From JACKCR01 sp041390305 (lineage in GTDB: Bacteria; Eisenbacteria; RBG-16-71-46; CAIMUX01), in contig JAWKQE010000013.1 of the NCBI GenBank assembly GCA_041390305.1, positions 109,949 through 173,948 on the forward strand: DNA of 64,000 nucleotides, read 5' to 3'. The position numbers and the translations under genes are program-made. The notes under the pieces are model-generated. The model was not told the origin of the DNA. It worked only from the letters and a program-made list of their open reading frames with translations, and did no database searches. Positions 1 to 9,164 of this stretch are shown here, in pieces (the first letter of the stretch is position 1; each line of letters starts with the position of its first letter).

Positions 1-922
1 CCAGGATGACGTGGAACCCGCGCTCCGTCTTCCAGTCGACGAACGGCTGGAGCTGTGCGGCGAAGTCCGGATATGTGACCACGACCATCGTTACGATCGG
101 GTTCACCGGGTTCGGATGATCGTCGTGTGTGCTCCGGTAGCCTTCGATCCGGTCATAGAGCGAATCGAAGAACGGGCTCGCCGTACGGGCCGAGAGCTCG
201 TCACCTGCCACCAGGTCCGCATTCTCGAACCGGATGCTGAGTTCGAGCGACTCGGTCACGATGACCTTCCCCTCGGTGGGGAGGTACTCGACCGGGGACA
301 CTTCGAGACGCCCGATGTGGACGGCCCGCATCTGTCCCATGTCCTCGACACGGACGAGATCCCGCGCCACCGCCGGAGCGGTGTACGCCGCAAGGTCGAC
401 GACGAACGGCCAGTCGGCCGGGTCGACGTTCTTCGGCATGCTCGGCTGTGCCGGGAAGAGAGGAGCCGTGAGGCCGAAGTCCGCGAGGTCGAGCTCGCGG
501 GTCTGCCGCGAGAGCACGTTCACGACCGGAGTCGCGCCGAACGGCACTTCGATGAGACGGTTCATCATCGGAAGTTCCGGGAGCCCTTCTTCGTGCGAAG
601 CGTGGAACCCTGGGATGACGAGTCGCGTGAACACTCCTTCCGGAGTGGAGACGTTCATCGCCTGGAGCTCTCCCAACTCCATCTGGTAGTGGAGTTCGAG
701 TGGTGCGCTCGAGGTCAGCGTCAGGTGGGTCGTCGCGTTGCTCACATCGAGATCGACGACGTTGACACTGTTGCTACCCGCCGCACCGGCGATCCCGCCG
801 GCCGCGGCAGCCCCATCGGGTGCGGCCCAGGAGACGAAGGTGAACATGAGCGCAGCCGAGACACATATCCGGCTCGCCGTTCCGAGATGTAGGAACCGAT
901 GGAAAGAGGTCGAGGGCTTCAT
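1..922 (-). CDS. Secreted C25-like (gingipain family) peptidase, N-terminal part
   Basis: The gene runs off the left edge; about 307 N-terminal residues are present and the catalytic part is outside. The chosen ATG (922-920) follows a strong ribosome binding site (AAAGGAG, about 8 nt). It gives a basic N-terminus and a hydrophobic stretch ending in an Ala/Gly-rich segment, which fits a signal peptide. The next 230 residues resemble the propeptide of C25 peptidases: a 'HEEGLPELPMMNRLIEVPFG' stretch, then repeated beta-rich text. The last visible segment, 'VTMVVVTYPDFAAQLQPF' followed by 'WKTERGF', matches the start of the C25 catalytic domain ('...LVIV... L..W K..RG'). C25-like enzymes are extracellular cysteine peptidases, often exported by type IX-like systems. 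The family call is recognition by eye; the catalytic His and Cys cannot be checked. Confidence 0.7.
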   Translation of the reverse strand, partial: MKPSTSFHRFLHLGTASRICVSAALMFTFVSWAAPDGAAAAGGIAGAAGSNSVNVVDLDVSNATTHLTLTSSAPLELHYQMELGELQAMNVSTPEGVFTRLVIPGFHASHEEGLPELPMMNRLIEVPFGATPVVNVLSRQTRELDLADFGLTAPLFPAQPSMPKNVDPADWPFVVDLAAYTAPAVARDLVRVEDMGQMRAVHIGRLEVSPVEYLPTEGKVIVTESLELSIRFENADLVAGDELSARTASPFFDSLYDRIEGYRSTHDDHPNPVNPIVTMVVVTYPDFAAQLQPFVDWKTERGFHVIL

Positions 923-1203
923 TTCGAGCGCCACTCCTTTCGAACGGGATGGGGGATCCCCTCTTGCAGGTACGGAGCCAAAGTTGCAGCGTTTCAAGCG
1001 TAGCGAAGGAGGCGAGATACGTACCGTGGCGGTTCCTAATGTCCATCAACGGCGCAGCGTATACGCCTCGTTGGGGTGGAGGCGGACGCCGCGGCGAACG
1101 ACTCCGCGCTGGCCACGGGACGGTGCGCGTCGCATTGCGTCACGAACCGCAGTAGAATCACGGGCAGAACAAACGTAGTTTGCACGACTACCTGGAGGGA
1201 TGT

Positions 1204-2577
1204 ATGTCGACTAGGTGGATGACGGCGGCTCTGGACTACATCCCCGAGTGGCTCGAGTTCCAGATGAGGTTCCACGAGCAGCCGGGCTGCTCGGCGGCCT
1301 TGGTCCACAAAGGAAAGCTGGTCTGGAAGGCCGCTTATGGCCACGCGAACGCGGGACGCGGCGTTCCGCTCACGACCCGTCACCGTTTCCGCGTCGCTTC
1401 CCACTCCAAGACGTTCACGTCCGCCGGATTCCTGAAGCTGAGAGAGCAGGGGAAGGTGCGGCTCGACGATCCGGTGTCGCAGTATCTCTCCGGACTCCAC
1501 CGGTCGGTGGGCGAGGCGACGATCGGTCAGCTCCTCTCTCACTCCGCCGGAATCGTTCGGGACGGCTTCGACTCCGGGCAGTGGGCGGACCGTCGCCCCT
1601 TCCTCTCCGAACGCGAGCTGCTCGCGGACCTCGAAGGCGGTACGACCCTTCCGCCCAGCTCCCGCTTCAAGTACTCGAACCACGGCGATGGACTCGCGGG
1701 GCTGGTGCTGGAAGCGATCACGGGCGAGTCCTACGGAACGTGGATCCAGCGCGAGATCGTCGATGCCGCCGGCCTCGGGGAGACGTATCCCGACACGCCG
1801 CTGCCGAAGGGTGTGCCGATGGCGAGCGGGCACTCGACGAAGGTCGTCCTCGGCCATCGCCGGATCGTGCCGGGGGACAATCCGACGCACGCGCTCGCGC
1901 CCGCGACCGGCTTCGTCAGCACCGCCACCGACCTCGCCACCTTCTTCGCCCACCTCGCGCCGAACGCGCGCCGGAGCATTCTCTCACCGGCCAGTCGGCG
2001 GGAGATGGTGAGGAGGCAGTGGACCTCCGAGCACTCGCGTGTCGAGCGCCACTATGGATACGGCACGATCTCCGGGCGGATGGGGGACTGGAACTGGTTC
2101 GGGCACAGCGGCGGCTTCCAGGGCTTCATCACGAACACGGCGGTGATTCCGGCGCAGGACCTCTCCCTCTCCATCCTCACGAACGCGGCGGATGGGATGT
2201 CAGGTGCCTGGCTGGAGGGAGCCGTCCACGTTCTCCGCGCGTTCCACGAACACGGTGCGCCGACCCGCCGTGCCGCGAGCTGGGGCGGTCGGTGGTGGAG
2301 TCTCTGGGGCGCGACCGACTTCATTCCGATGGGGAGCAAGGTCTACGTCGGACATCCGTCACTGCCGAACCCGCTCATGGACGCGGGCGTGATCGAGCCG
2401 ACCGGCCGCGACACGGGACGGATCGCCCTCGACAACGGCTTCGCGAACCACGGCGAGATGGTCCGGCGCGTACGCAACGCGAAAGGCAACGTCGCCGAGT
2501 TCTGGTACGCGGGCGGCAAACTCGTTTCGGAGCGTCGCCTCGCACGCGAGATGGAGACGCGCTACAAGAAGCGGTAG
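1204..2577 (+). CDS. Beta-lactamase-fold serine hydrolase (class C/esterase type)
   Basis: 457-residue protein. ATG 1204 is preferred over an in-frame TTG at 1180 because GGAGG lies just upstream at 1194-1198. The three motifs of the penicillin-binding/class C fold are visible: S-H-S-K at residues 66-69 (nucleophile Ser and Lys), Y-S-N at 157-159, and H-S-G-G at 301-304 in place of K-T-G. This H-x-G form is typical of esterases and D-aminopeptidase-like relatives more than of true beta-lactamases, so the substrate cannot be named. No clear signal peptide is visible, suggesting a cytoplasmic enzyme or unrecognised export. About 100 residues follow the domain and I cannot assign them. It is divergent from the peptidase gene on its left and stands alone. 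Confidence 0.85.
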   Translation: MSTRWMTAALDYIPEWLEFQMRFHEQPGCSAALVHKGKLVWKAAYGHANAGRGVPLTTRHRFRVASHSKTFTSAGFLKLREQGKVRLDDPVSQYLSGLHRSVGEATIGQLLSHSAGIVRDGFDSGQWADRRPFLSERELLADLEGGTTLPPSSRFKYSNHGDGLAGLVLEAITGESYGTWIQREIVDAAGLGETYPDTPLPKGVPMASGHSTKVVLGHRRIVPGDNPTHALAPATGFVSTATDLATFFAHLAPNARRSILSPASRREMVRRQWTSEHSRVERHYGYGTISGRMGDWNWFGHSGGFQGFITNTAVIPAQDLSLSILTNAADGMSGAWLEGAVHVLRAFHEHGAPTRRAASWGGRWWSLWGATDFIPMGSKVYVGHPSLPNPLMDAGVIEPTGRDTGRIALDNGFANHGEMVRRVRNAKGNVAEFWYAGGKLVSERRLAREMETRYKKR

Positions 2578-2692
2578 CGCCGCGCGACGGCGCCGGTCGG
2601 TGGTAGTGCCGCGTGACGGTACTCCCGGGCGGCGGTACTCGGCGTTGCTCCCGGGCGCCGGTACTGCCGCGCGACGGTACTCCCGTGTGACT
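2578..2692. repeat. Degenerate GC-rich short repeats between genes
   Basis: The short gap between two convergent genes is built from diverged copies of a 16-27 bp unit. CGGTACT occurs several times, followed by CCCG or GCCG and then GCGnGA or GCGGCGG. The copies start near 2619, 2635, 2661 and 2677. No gene is seen. The repeat could arise by slippage. It could also form hairpins that end transcription from both sides, although no T-run is present. Confidence 0.6.
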
Positions 2693-3115
2693 CTACTTCG
2701 CTTCGAGGATCCGCCCGTTCGGTGGGAGCACGGTGTCGACGTAGGTCTTCGGCTGCGAGACGAACTTGTCCCGGTCGACCTCGCAGCAGAAGAAGAAGAG
2801 CTTTCCGTCCCAGATGGCCGCGGGCGTGGTCGCCTGCTTCACGATCGGCTTTCCGGAGATCGGGCTCGTCATCTCCGTACCGTTCTTGACCACGCGACAC
2901 TCCGCGGGAGTCGCGGCTCGCGCGGCCCCAGGCCCATCCTTGCATCCGGTCGAAGCGAAGAGCAGCGCCGAAAGGCACACGAGTCCCATGAGAGCGAGTG
3001 CCCCGAGCGGATTGCGCGAACGGGCCGCCTGGCCCGGCAGGCGACGGAGCTGCGGAGTCGGTGGGATGTGGCTCTGGAGACGCTCGCGGTTCGGGTGCAT
3101 AGGGGGAATCCTCAT
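2693..3115 (-). CDS. Small lipoprotein with a YHS-like metal-binding domain
   Basis: 140 residues if ATG 3115 is used; an ATG at 3100 is equally possible and neither has a convincing ribosome binding site. Residues 30-55 form a hydrophobic signal ending in the lipobox-like 'FASTGCKDG', so the mature protein is probably lipid-anchored. The mature part has 'CRVVKNGTEMTSPISGKP' and then 'KLFFFCCEVDRDKF', resembling the YHS/TRASH pattern: a Cys, a Y/F-Y/F-F-C-C strand, then 'F..P..Y'. YHS domains occur in metal-handling proteins. A role in copper or heavy-metal sensing or transfer is inference only. It is convergent with the serine hydrolase and divergent from the DinB-fold gene. Confidence 0.65.
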   Translation of the reverse strand: MRIPPMHPNRERLQSHIPPTPQLRRLPGQAARSRNPLGALALMGLVCLSALLFASTGCKDGPGAARAATPAECRVVKNGTEMTSPISGKPIVKQATTPAAIWDGKLFFFCCEVDRDKFVSQPKTYVDTVLPPNGRILEAK

Positions 3116-3224
3116 CGATCGGCTCGGGGTTCGGTCATGCGCCGACGGGTCTGCTCCCGTGACGCCTTCGGGAAGGGTAGCATCAACCGAGGACGTAGAG
3201 CGACGACTCCGAGTCGCCGACGAG

Positions 3225-3352
3225 ACGAGGTGCCACCCGGCGACACCCAGTGACACTCCGCAACACCAACCGGAACTCAGCAACACCGGCGCCACACCCG
3301 GTGACACCAAGAGACACCGCTGGCGCCCGGTGACACCAAGCAGGTGCCGGAA
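3225..3352. repeat. Degenerate GTGACACC-type tandem repeats upstream of a DinB-fold gene
   Basis: The 250-bp gap between divergent genes contains repeated text of the form C-CCGGTGACACC-AAG. Clear copies lie near 3297-3312 and 3328-3343, and weaker ones (GGCGACACC, GTGACACT, GCAACACC) lie at 3238-3290. The period varies between about 14 and 31 bp. No open frame is supported. The repeats end shortly before the ribosome binding site of the next gene, so they lie in its leader or promoter region. Confidence 0.6.
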
Positions 3353-3365
3353 GGAGGATTGGTTC

Positions 3366-3890
3366 ATGGACTTCGACCTGACCCACGGAACCGCGGTTCT
3401 GGAGCGCACACCCTCCGTTCTCCGCGCGCTTCTCGCCGGCCTTCCGGACGCCTGGACGACGCCGAACGAAGGCGGCGACTCGTGGAGTGCCTGTGATGTC
3501 GTCGGCCATCTGATCGACGGCGAAGAGGCGGACTGGATCCCCCGGCTCGAGATCATCCTGGAGCAGGGAGAGAACCGCACCTTCCGGGCGTTCGATCGCC
3601 TGCGTCACAAGACGGAGCAGCGCGGTGTGCCGCTGGCGGACCGCCTGGACCGGTTCGAGACGGCGCGCCGGAGCAACCTGGCCCGGCTGAGGGAACTCGC
3701 GCTCACCCCGGAGCAGCTGGAACTCGAGGCGGAGCATCCCGCATTGGGGACGGTTACCGCGCGCCAGCTCCTCGCGACCTGGGTCGTGCACGATCTCGGT
3801 CATCTCGCGCAGATCAGCCGGGTGATGGCGAAGCAGTACCGCGACGCCGTCGGGCCCTGGCAGGAGTACCTCTCCGTCCTGCATCGGTAA
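3366..3890 (+). CDS. DinB-fold protein (DinB-like four-helix bundle)
   Basis: 174 residues; ATG 3366 follows GGAGG. The first helix, the 'GDSWSACDVVGHLIDGEEADW' region and 'TWVVHDLGHLAQISRVMAKQY' near the end give the three-His arrangement of the DinB/YfiT superfamily: one His in 'VVGHL' and two in 'VVHDLGH'. These proteins usually bind a divalent metal. Some members are thiol (bacillithiol or mycothiol) S-transferases or maleylpyruvate isomerases, and many are uncharacterised. No neighbour tells which activity applies. A second, only distantly similar DinB-fold gene lies at 63293. Confidence 0.85.
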   Translation: MDFDLTHGTAVLERTPSVLRALLAGLPDAWTTPNEGGDSWSACDVVGHLIDGEEADWIPRLEIILEQGENRTFRAFDRLRHKTEQRGVPLADRLDRFETARRSNLARLRELALTPEQLELEAEHPALGTVTARQLLATWVVHDLGHLAQISRVMAKQYRDAVGPWQEYLSVLHR

Positions 3891-3982
3891 GAGAGAGGGG
3901 AGGGCTGCGCGGGTCGGGTTCACGAGAGTTCCAGTGCGGAGCGACCCGTTCGCCTCGCCGGAGTGAGGCCGTGCGTCCTGCG

Positions 3983-5464
3983 TCAGTGCACGACTACGAA
4001 CCGGCCGACGACCAGGTCGCCTCGTGGCCGCGGCGCCGGCGTATCCGACGAGGATCGGCTTCCACCGCCTTCGCGCAGCACGAGGAAGTACGACCCCGCC
4101 CGGAACTCCCGCGTGTCGACCGCCATCGTCTCGCGGATCCCGAGCGAAACCGGCACGCTCCGGATCTGACGACCGGCGACGTCCACGATGTCGAGCCGGC
4201 CGTTGAGGTCGCGTCGCGCTTCGAGAGTGAGCGTACGGGAGACGACGGTCGCGAGAGGCGCGAGTACGACGTCTCGTGCCGAGCGTTCCGGCCCGTCGAC
4301 CGAAGGCTCGGCGGGGAGCTGCGAGTCCTCGGCTACATCTGCGCTGGAAAGGGTCGTTCTCGCGACCCGGAACCCGGCCGCCTGATACGGGAATCCGGGA
4401 GGATCCGCGTCCCGGTTCGCGCAACGCGTGTAGAGACCGGCATAGAAGAACCCTCCCCCACGAAGCACCTTCTTCGCACCGGAGGAAGGTCCGACGGGAT
4501 CGACGTAGGTACCGCCGGGAAGGTCGCACTGGTGGAAGTCGTTGCACCACTCGGCGGCGTTTCCTCCGACGTCGAGCATTCCGTAGCCGTTCGCGCCTTC
4601 GGGTCGCGTCCCGACGGGCGCGGTCCAGAGGCCGCACTCGCCGGTACCGGCGCTGAAGTTCGCGAGGTCACAGGTCGGAAGGTCCTCACCCCATGGATAG
4701 CTTCGCTGGTCTCCGGACCGCGCCGCACACTCCCACTCCGCGTCGGTCGGGAGACGGTATCCGAGGGCTCCGTACGGATCGCCGTCGTTGCAGGTCCAGG
4801 TCGAGTGGTCGTAGGAGAGGGGGAGTCCCGCCTGGAGGTTCAGCCAGTCGCAGTAGGCCGCGGCACCGTTCCAGGACACCCGCTTCGCCGGGTGCACGGT
4901 GGGGTCGTAGCCCTCGGGGTACGCGCCGTTGATAGCCGCCTGGCTCTCTCTGATCTCGAACAGTTCTGTCTGGGGGTCGAACCGGAGTTCCGTCAGGGAC
5001 GAACTCACGTCGACTAGCAGAGTGCCCGTTCCGAGCAGGTCGACCACGCTCCCGTTCTCGACGGCGACGAGGTTCTCGTCGTAGGCCCATTGCAGGAGTT
5101 CCACATAGTCGGCATTCGTGATCTCGCGGATCCCGATCTCGAAACCACGCGTCAACGTGACGTCGCGAATCCCGGTGCCGCAGATCGCGGAGCTGTCGCC
5201 CATGACGAACGTGGAGGGCGGAACCGAGACCGTGGCGGGAACGGCGGCATGTGCGGCCGCGCCGGACATCGCGGCCGCTGCGGGAAGGAGCAGAGCAAAC
5301 ATCGCGCCGGCGAAGCACGAGCGACCAGCGGCCGGGGTCGTGACGGTGTTGTAGGTCAAGGCAGCTCCATCGCAGTACGCGTCGAGTTGGTGAGGCACGC
5401 CGCGAGTGGCGCCCTCAATCTGCGGCATGGCGGCCGCCGACCGAGACGCGGCCGTGGATCGCAT
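3983..5464 (-). CDS. Secreted SUMF1/FGE-like protein with C-terminal sorting-type domain
   Basis: 493 residues from ATG 5464. A TTG at about 5359, preceded by GGAG, would place the hydrophobic segment 'MFALLLPAAAAMSGAAAHAA' at the N-terminus and is arguably the better start. The body is a formylglycine-generating-enzyme/SUMF1 fold: 'VPPSTFVMGD', 'REITNADYVELLQW', 'GYRLPTDAEWECAARSG', 'YPWGEDLP', 'NGYGMLDVGGNAAEWCND', 'KVLRGGGFFY' and 'AAGFRVAR'. Many bacterial members of this family are not sulfatase activators but binding or accessory modules. The last about 100 residues look like a FlgD or type IX-like tail, with 'VDVAGRQIRSV' and 'FRAGSYFLVL'. No sulfatase gene is nearby, so classical activity is not supported by context. 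Confidence 0.8.
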   Translation of the reverse strand: MRSTAASRSAAAMPQIEGATRGVPHQLDAYCDGAALTYNTVTTPAAGRSCFAGAMFALLLPAAAAMSGAAAHAAVPATVSVPPSTFVMGDSSAICGTGIRDVTLTRGFEIGIREITNADYVELLQWAYDENLVAVENGSVVDLLGTGTLLVDVSSSLTELRFDPQTELFEIRESQAAINGAYPEGYDPTVHPAKRVSWNGAAAYCDWLNLQAGLPLSYDHSTWTCNDGDPYGALGYRLPTDAEWECAARSGDQRSYPWGEDLPTCDLANFSAGTGECGLWTAPVGTRPEGANGYGMLDVGGNAAEWCNDFHQCDLPGGTYVDPVGPSSGAKKVLRGGGFFYAGLYTRCANRDADPPGFPYQAAGFRVARTTLSSADVAEDSQLPAEPSVDGPERSARDVVLAPLATVVSRTLTLEARRDLNGRLDIVDVAGRQIRSVPVSLGIRETMAVDTREFRAGSYFLVLREGGGSRSSSDTPAPRPRGDLVVGRFVVVH

Positions 5465-5567
5465 CGAGTGATGGGTGACGTGGGGAAGCTACCGAGAGAC
5501 GGGGCCCCCGGTCAAACCGAACGGCAGACCGAAGGCCCCCGGGCGTGGAGGTGGTGTGGTGGAGTGG

Positions 5568-8500
5568 CTACTTCAGTCGGACGATCCGGCTCGACCGACG
5601 CTCGCCGTTCACTTCGATCGTGGCGAAGTACGTGCCCGCCGGCGCGGACGCGCCGTGGGTTCCGAGCGAGCCGTCCCACTCGACCCGATGCTCGCCCGCG
5701 GTGAGGTGATCGTCGAGCAGGTCCGCGACCCGGCGTCCGGCCGCGTCGAAGAGTGCCAGCCGTACGTCTCCTTCCGTGGCGAGCGCGAAGCGGATCGTCG
5801 TCGACGTGACGAACACCGTCGGCTCCGCGCGGAGGGCGATGCCTGTCTCGTCGGGAGCGAGGCCTCCCGGACCGCTCACCGGGTCCATCCATCCGTCTTC
5901 CAGGCCGGAGGTGTCGCCGCCGGTGCGGAAGTCGAACTCGGTGAGCGCATTCGCCCGGAGCGTGATCCAGGGAGACCGCGGCTGGGACGGATGGTTCGAG
6001 AGCGTCCGCATCCGCCAGCGGTACCGCTCTCCGGCTTCGAGCGTGAAGGCGAGCTCCTGCTCGAGCGCGGATCCGAGTGCACCGGGTGTTCCCGTGTCGA
6101 CCCACGGACTGAGGAGTGTTCCGACGCCGTCGAACTCTTCGCCGAACCGCTTCACTTCCACTTCGAGCCGGACTTCATCCCTCCCCGCCGCGGAACGTGC
6201 CAGACCTTGGGTCACGACCTCGGCCGCATCGGCCCGGAGCGTCGGCGCGATCCGCGTCATTCCGTCCGTCTGCATCTGCTGCGGGAGACGGGCCGCGTTG
6301 AGCTCGTAGGCGCGGTCGATGTTGTTGAGCAGGAGGAGCGAGAAGCCTTCGTGCACGTTCGGGTGCTCGGCGCCGGGCGCCCCGATGAGGAGATCGACCG
6401 TGCCGTCCGCGTCGACGTCGCCGCACGCGACCGCGCTTCCGAACCACGCGAGCGGGGAACCTCCGTCCCATCCGATCACGCCGCCGGTGAACGGCGCGTG
6501 CCAGACGATGATCTGTCCTTCCTCCAGGGTACCGTTCGTCATGTAGGGCCGGCCGAAAACGAGGTCCGAGAGACCATCGTGGTTGATGTCGGCGCCGAGG
6601 ATGCACGCGCCCGCCTGCGCTCCGACGCCACCTGAGTTGATCGCAGCGAGAGCGGTCGTCTCGATCGTCGTGCCGGTGCTGCGGTAGATGCGTGCGGAGC
6701 CGCCGTCCACGGCAGTGCCGTCGAAGAGCGGGGCTCCGATCATGACGTCGCTGTACCCGTCGCCATCGACGTCGCCACCGAAGCTGACGTCGTGTCCGAA
6801 CCGCATCCCGCTCTGCTCGCCGAACTGAGACCACACTTCGGTCATGTCACCGTTCGACGAACCGGTGAAGACGTGCACCTGCCCCGTCCCTCCGTCATAG
6901 CCGGGGGAGCCGATGATGACGTCCGCGTAGCCGTCGGCGTCGATGTCGCCCGCGCCCGAGACGGAGTATCCGCAGTTCGCGTCTTCTCCCGTTCCGTACG
7001 TGCGCCAGACGGGAGCGGACAAGGTTCCGTCCGCGCTTCCCAGGTGGAGGTTCGTGCGTCCCTGTCCGACGAAGGTGTCCCGGGCGAGGGGCGCCCCGAT
7101 GAGGAGGTCGGCGAAGCCGTCCGCGTTCACGTCGCCTGCGTTCGCGACATCGAAGCCGAACTCTTCTCCCTCGCCTTCTCCCCCGAGGACGCGGGAAGGA
7201 GAGGCGGGAAGGCCGGCCGCGCTGCCGTCGTAGATGTGGACGCGTCCCGTCTCCGACTCCGTGCCCGGCGCACCGACGACGAGGTCGTCGTATCCGTCGT
7301 GGTTCGCGTCGAGTGCGGCCACCGCGATGCCGAACCGCTGCCCGCTCATCGTCCCGAAGGCACTCCAGTCCTCCGCGGTGAACACGCCCGTCTCGGGGCC
7401 GTAGTAGACCCAGACGCCGCCTGCGTCGACCGCGGAGCCTGCATCCCAGAACGGAGTCGCGGTGACGAGGTCGTCGAACCCGTCGCCGTCGAAGTCACCG
7501 AGTGCGACGGCCGATCCGTAGTACGCGAACTCCTGATCCTTCTCGCCGACCCAGGAGATCGCGTAGGGACGATCGATCCCGCCCGTCCAGATCGCGACCC
7601 GTCCTTCGCCGTTCTCGGGGTCGCTCGCGAATGGACCGCCGACGATCACGTCTCCGTAGCCGTCGCCGTCGACGTCACCGGCCGAGCCGAGCGAGTAGCC
7701 GAGCTCCGCGAGCGGGAGTTCGCCTTCCGCGACCCAGTCCGGGTCTGCGTTCGGCCCGAACTGTCCGCCGAGGTAGAGGTAGGCGCGGCCTTCGCGGTCG
7801 TCCGGCGCCGACACCCAACGGGCGCCGACGAGGAAGTCCGAGTAGCCGTCGCCGTTCACGTCACCCGCGGTGGCGACGCAGTATCCGTACTGCGCGAAGA
7901 GGCCGAGTGGATCGTCGCTCCAGTCCGCGGTCGTCGAGACGCCACTCGCCGATCCACGGTAGAGGAAGGCGCGTCCCTCGCCGCCGTTCTGGAAGGGCGA
8001 TCCGACGAGCAGGTCGGCGTAACCGTCGCCGTTGACGTCGCCCGCGGGGGCGACGCAGCGGCCGAAGCCGTCCAGTCCGTTCGAGACCGTCGTGCTCGCC
8101 GTATTCGCGGGGCCGGAAGCGCTCCCGTGATAGACGAAGACGAAGCCGTGGTTCTCGGCGCCGACGGCGACGTCGTCGTAGCCGTCCCCGTTGACGTCGC
8201 CGAGCCCCGCGACCGACGTGCCGAAGTTGCCGTCCGCCCACGGATCGAGCTGCGTCCAGTCCGGGTTCGCACTCACGCCGCTCGGGCCGCCGTAGTAGAG
8301 GTAGGCCGCGCCGTTCCGGCTCATCGGCACGAACTCGAGGCTCGCGCCCACGATCACGTCGTCGTAGCCGTCCCCGTTGACGTCCCCCGCGCTGGCCACG
8401 GACACGCCGTACCCGGTGCCGACACCGCCCTGGGCGGGAAGGGTGAGCATCTGGTCCGCCGTTCCCGACACGCCCGCGGCGCCTCCGAAGTAGAGGAAGG

Positions 8501-9017
8501 CCGCGCCACGGTACGTGTCGCCGATGTCGTAGTACGGCGTTCCGATGATGAGGTCGCCGATCCCGTCGCCGTTGACGTCGCCCGCCGCGCTCACCGAGAA
8601 GCCGAAACGGATGCCGGGGAGTCCGCTGTCGATCGTGGACGGCGCGGACATGCCGGAAGGGCCGCCGTAGTAGACGGACACGCGTCCCTCGTCGACGAAG
8701 GTGGCGTCGAAGCCGGTCGCGCCGACGACGACATCGCTGTAGCCGTCGCCGTTGAGGTCACCGGCGGTCGCGACGGAGAATCCGTACTCCGCGCCGGCCT
8801 GGTTCCCTTCGTCGGCGAAGGAACCGGTGAGGGTGGCGCTCGCGGTGTGTGGCGCGAGAAACGTCAGAGTCGATGCGACGATGGCGGCGACAGTCGCGAC
8901 ACCGCGGAGACCGAACAGACCGTCGCGGGCTGCGAGACCGTCGCGGTCCACGATTCCGTCGCGGTGGGCGACATCCGCGGACCGCGACACGATCCGGTGC
9001 TTCGAGGCGGGGGACAT
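5568..9017 (-). CDS. Secreted 14-repeat FG-GAP (integrin-type) beta-propeller protein
   Basis: 1149 residues. ATG 9017 follows AGGAGG (6 nt). A basic N-terminus with a six-residue repeat is followed by a hydrophobic segment (VATVAAIVASTLTFLA), then the mature protein. I count 14 FG-GAP units with the core 'A-G-D-V-N-G-D-G-Y-x-D-x-x-x-G-A-P', whose Asp residues form integrin-like calcium sites. Units 9 to 14 are more diverged (for example N-H-D-G, N-A-D-G). Fourteen units would suit two seven-bladed propellers. About 270 C-terminal residues follow, ending in a FlgD-Ig-like domain with 'FDAAGRRVADLL' and 'WDGSLGTHGASAPAGTYF'. The likely role is an extracellular adhesin or matrix protein. It lies 147 bp upstream of the BNR-repeat protein on the same strand side, with a hairpin between. 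Confidence 0.9.
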   Translation of the reverse strand: MSPASKHRIVSRSADVAHRDGIVDRDGLAARDGLFGLRGVATVAAIVASTLTFLAPHTASATLTGSFADEGNQAGAEYGFSVATAGDLNGDGYSDVVVGATGFDATFVDEGRVSVYYGGPSGMSAPSTIDSGLPGIRFGFSVSAAGDVNGDGIGDLIIGTPYYDIGDTYRGAAFLYFGGAAGVSGTADQMLTLPAQGGVGTGYGVSVASAGDVNGDGYDDVIVGASLEFVPMSRNGAAYLYYGGPSGVSANPDWTQLDPWADGNFGTSVAGLGDVNGDGYDDVAVGAENHGFVFVYHGSASGPANTASTTVSNGLDGFGRCVAPAGDVNGDGYADLLVGSPFQNGGEGRAFLYRGSASGVSTTADWSDDPLGLFAQYGYCVATAGDVNGDGYSDFLVGARWVSAPDDREGRAYLYLGGQFGPNADPDWVAEGELPLAELGYSLGSAGDVDGDGYGDVIVGGPFASDPENGEGRVAIWTGGIDRPYAISWVGEKDQEFAYYGSAVALGDFDGDGFDDLVTATPFWDAGSAVDAGGVWVYYGPETGVFTAEDWSAFGTMSGQRFGIAVAALDANHDGYDDLVVGAPGTESETGRVHIYDGSAAGLPASPSRVLGGEGEGEEFGFDVANAGDVNADGFADLLIGAPLARDTFVGQGRTNLHLGSADGTLSAPVWRTYGTGEDANCGYSVSGAGDIDADGYADVIIGSPGYDGGTGQVHVFTGSSNGDMTEVWSQFGEQSGMRFGHDVSFGGDVDGDGYSDVMIGAPLFDGTAVDGGSARIYRSTGTTIETTALAAINSGGVGAQAGACILGADINHDGLSDLVFGRPYMTNGTLEEGQIIVWHAPFTGGVIGWDGGSPLAWFGSAVACGDVDADGTVDLLIGAPGAEHPNVHEGFSLLLLNNIDRAYELNAARLPQQMQTDGMTRIAPTLRADAAEVVTQGLARSAAGRDEVRLEVEVKRFGEEFDGVGTLLSPWVDTGTPGALGSALEQELAFTLEAGERYRWRMRTLSNHPSQPRSPWITLRANALTEFDFRTGGDTSGLEDGWMDPVSGPGGLAPDETGIALRAEPTVFVTSTTIRFALATEGDVRLALFDAAGRRVADLLDDHLTAGEHRVEWDGSLGTHGASAPAGTYFATIEVNGERRSSRIVRLK
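8901..8990. repeat. Five 18-bp in-frame repeats in a signal-peptide region
   Basis: Five consecutive 18-bp units at 8901, 8919, 8937, 8955 and 8973 share CCGTCGCGG in their middle copies. On the coding (-) strand they give six-residue units VSRSAD, VAHRDG, IVDRDG, LAARDG and LFGLRG. They lie just before the hydrophobic core of the export signal of the FG-GAP protein and extend its basic n-region. Confidence 0.8.
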
Positions 9018-9051
9018 GGAGACCTCCTGTGTGGGCTTGGATTCCGGCCGG

Positions 9052-9086
9052 GGCGTGTTCCGGCGACTCTGCCGGGAGAACACGCC
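9052..9086 (-). terminator. Intergenic hairpin between two secreted-protein genes
   Basis: GGCGTGTTC (9052-9060) pairs exactly with GAACACGCC (9078-9086), and an inner CGGC/GCCG can extend the pairing. It sits in the 147-bp gap after the BNR-repeat gene stop is excluded, upstream of that gene's end and just before the FG-GAP start on the - strand. No T-run follows on either side, so an intrinsic terminator is only a possibility; a leader hairpin for the FG-GAP mRNA is an alternative. Confidence 0.35.
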
Positions 9087-9164
9087 TCTCGCCCGAAAGC
9101 GCACAGGAGGGGCCGGGCGGTCCGGATGAGGCCCCGCGGGGCTCCATCCGGCCACCCGCCGGGG

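Noticed and set aside
11..892. Long open frame on the + strand over the C25-like gene
   Set aside because: Its text is low-complexity and Arg/His-rich. The opposite strand encodes a family-like protein with a proper start and ribosome binding site; the + frame is a GC-rich shadow.
2578..3352. CRISPR array
   Set aside because: The repeats are short, degenerate and unevenly spaced, without unique spacers, and no cas genes are near.
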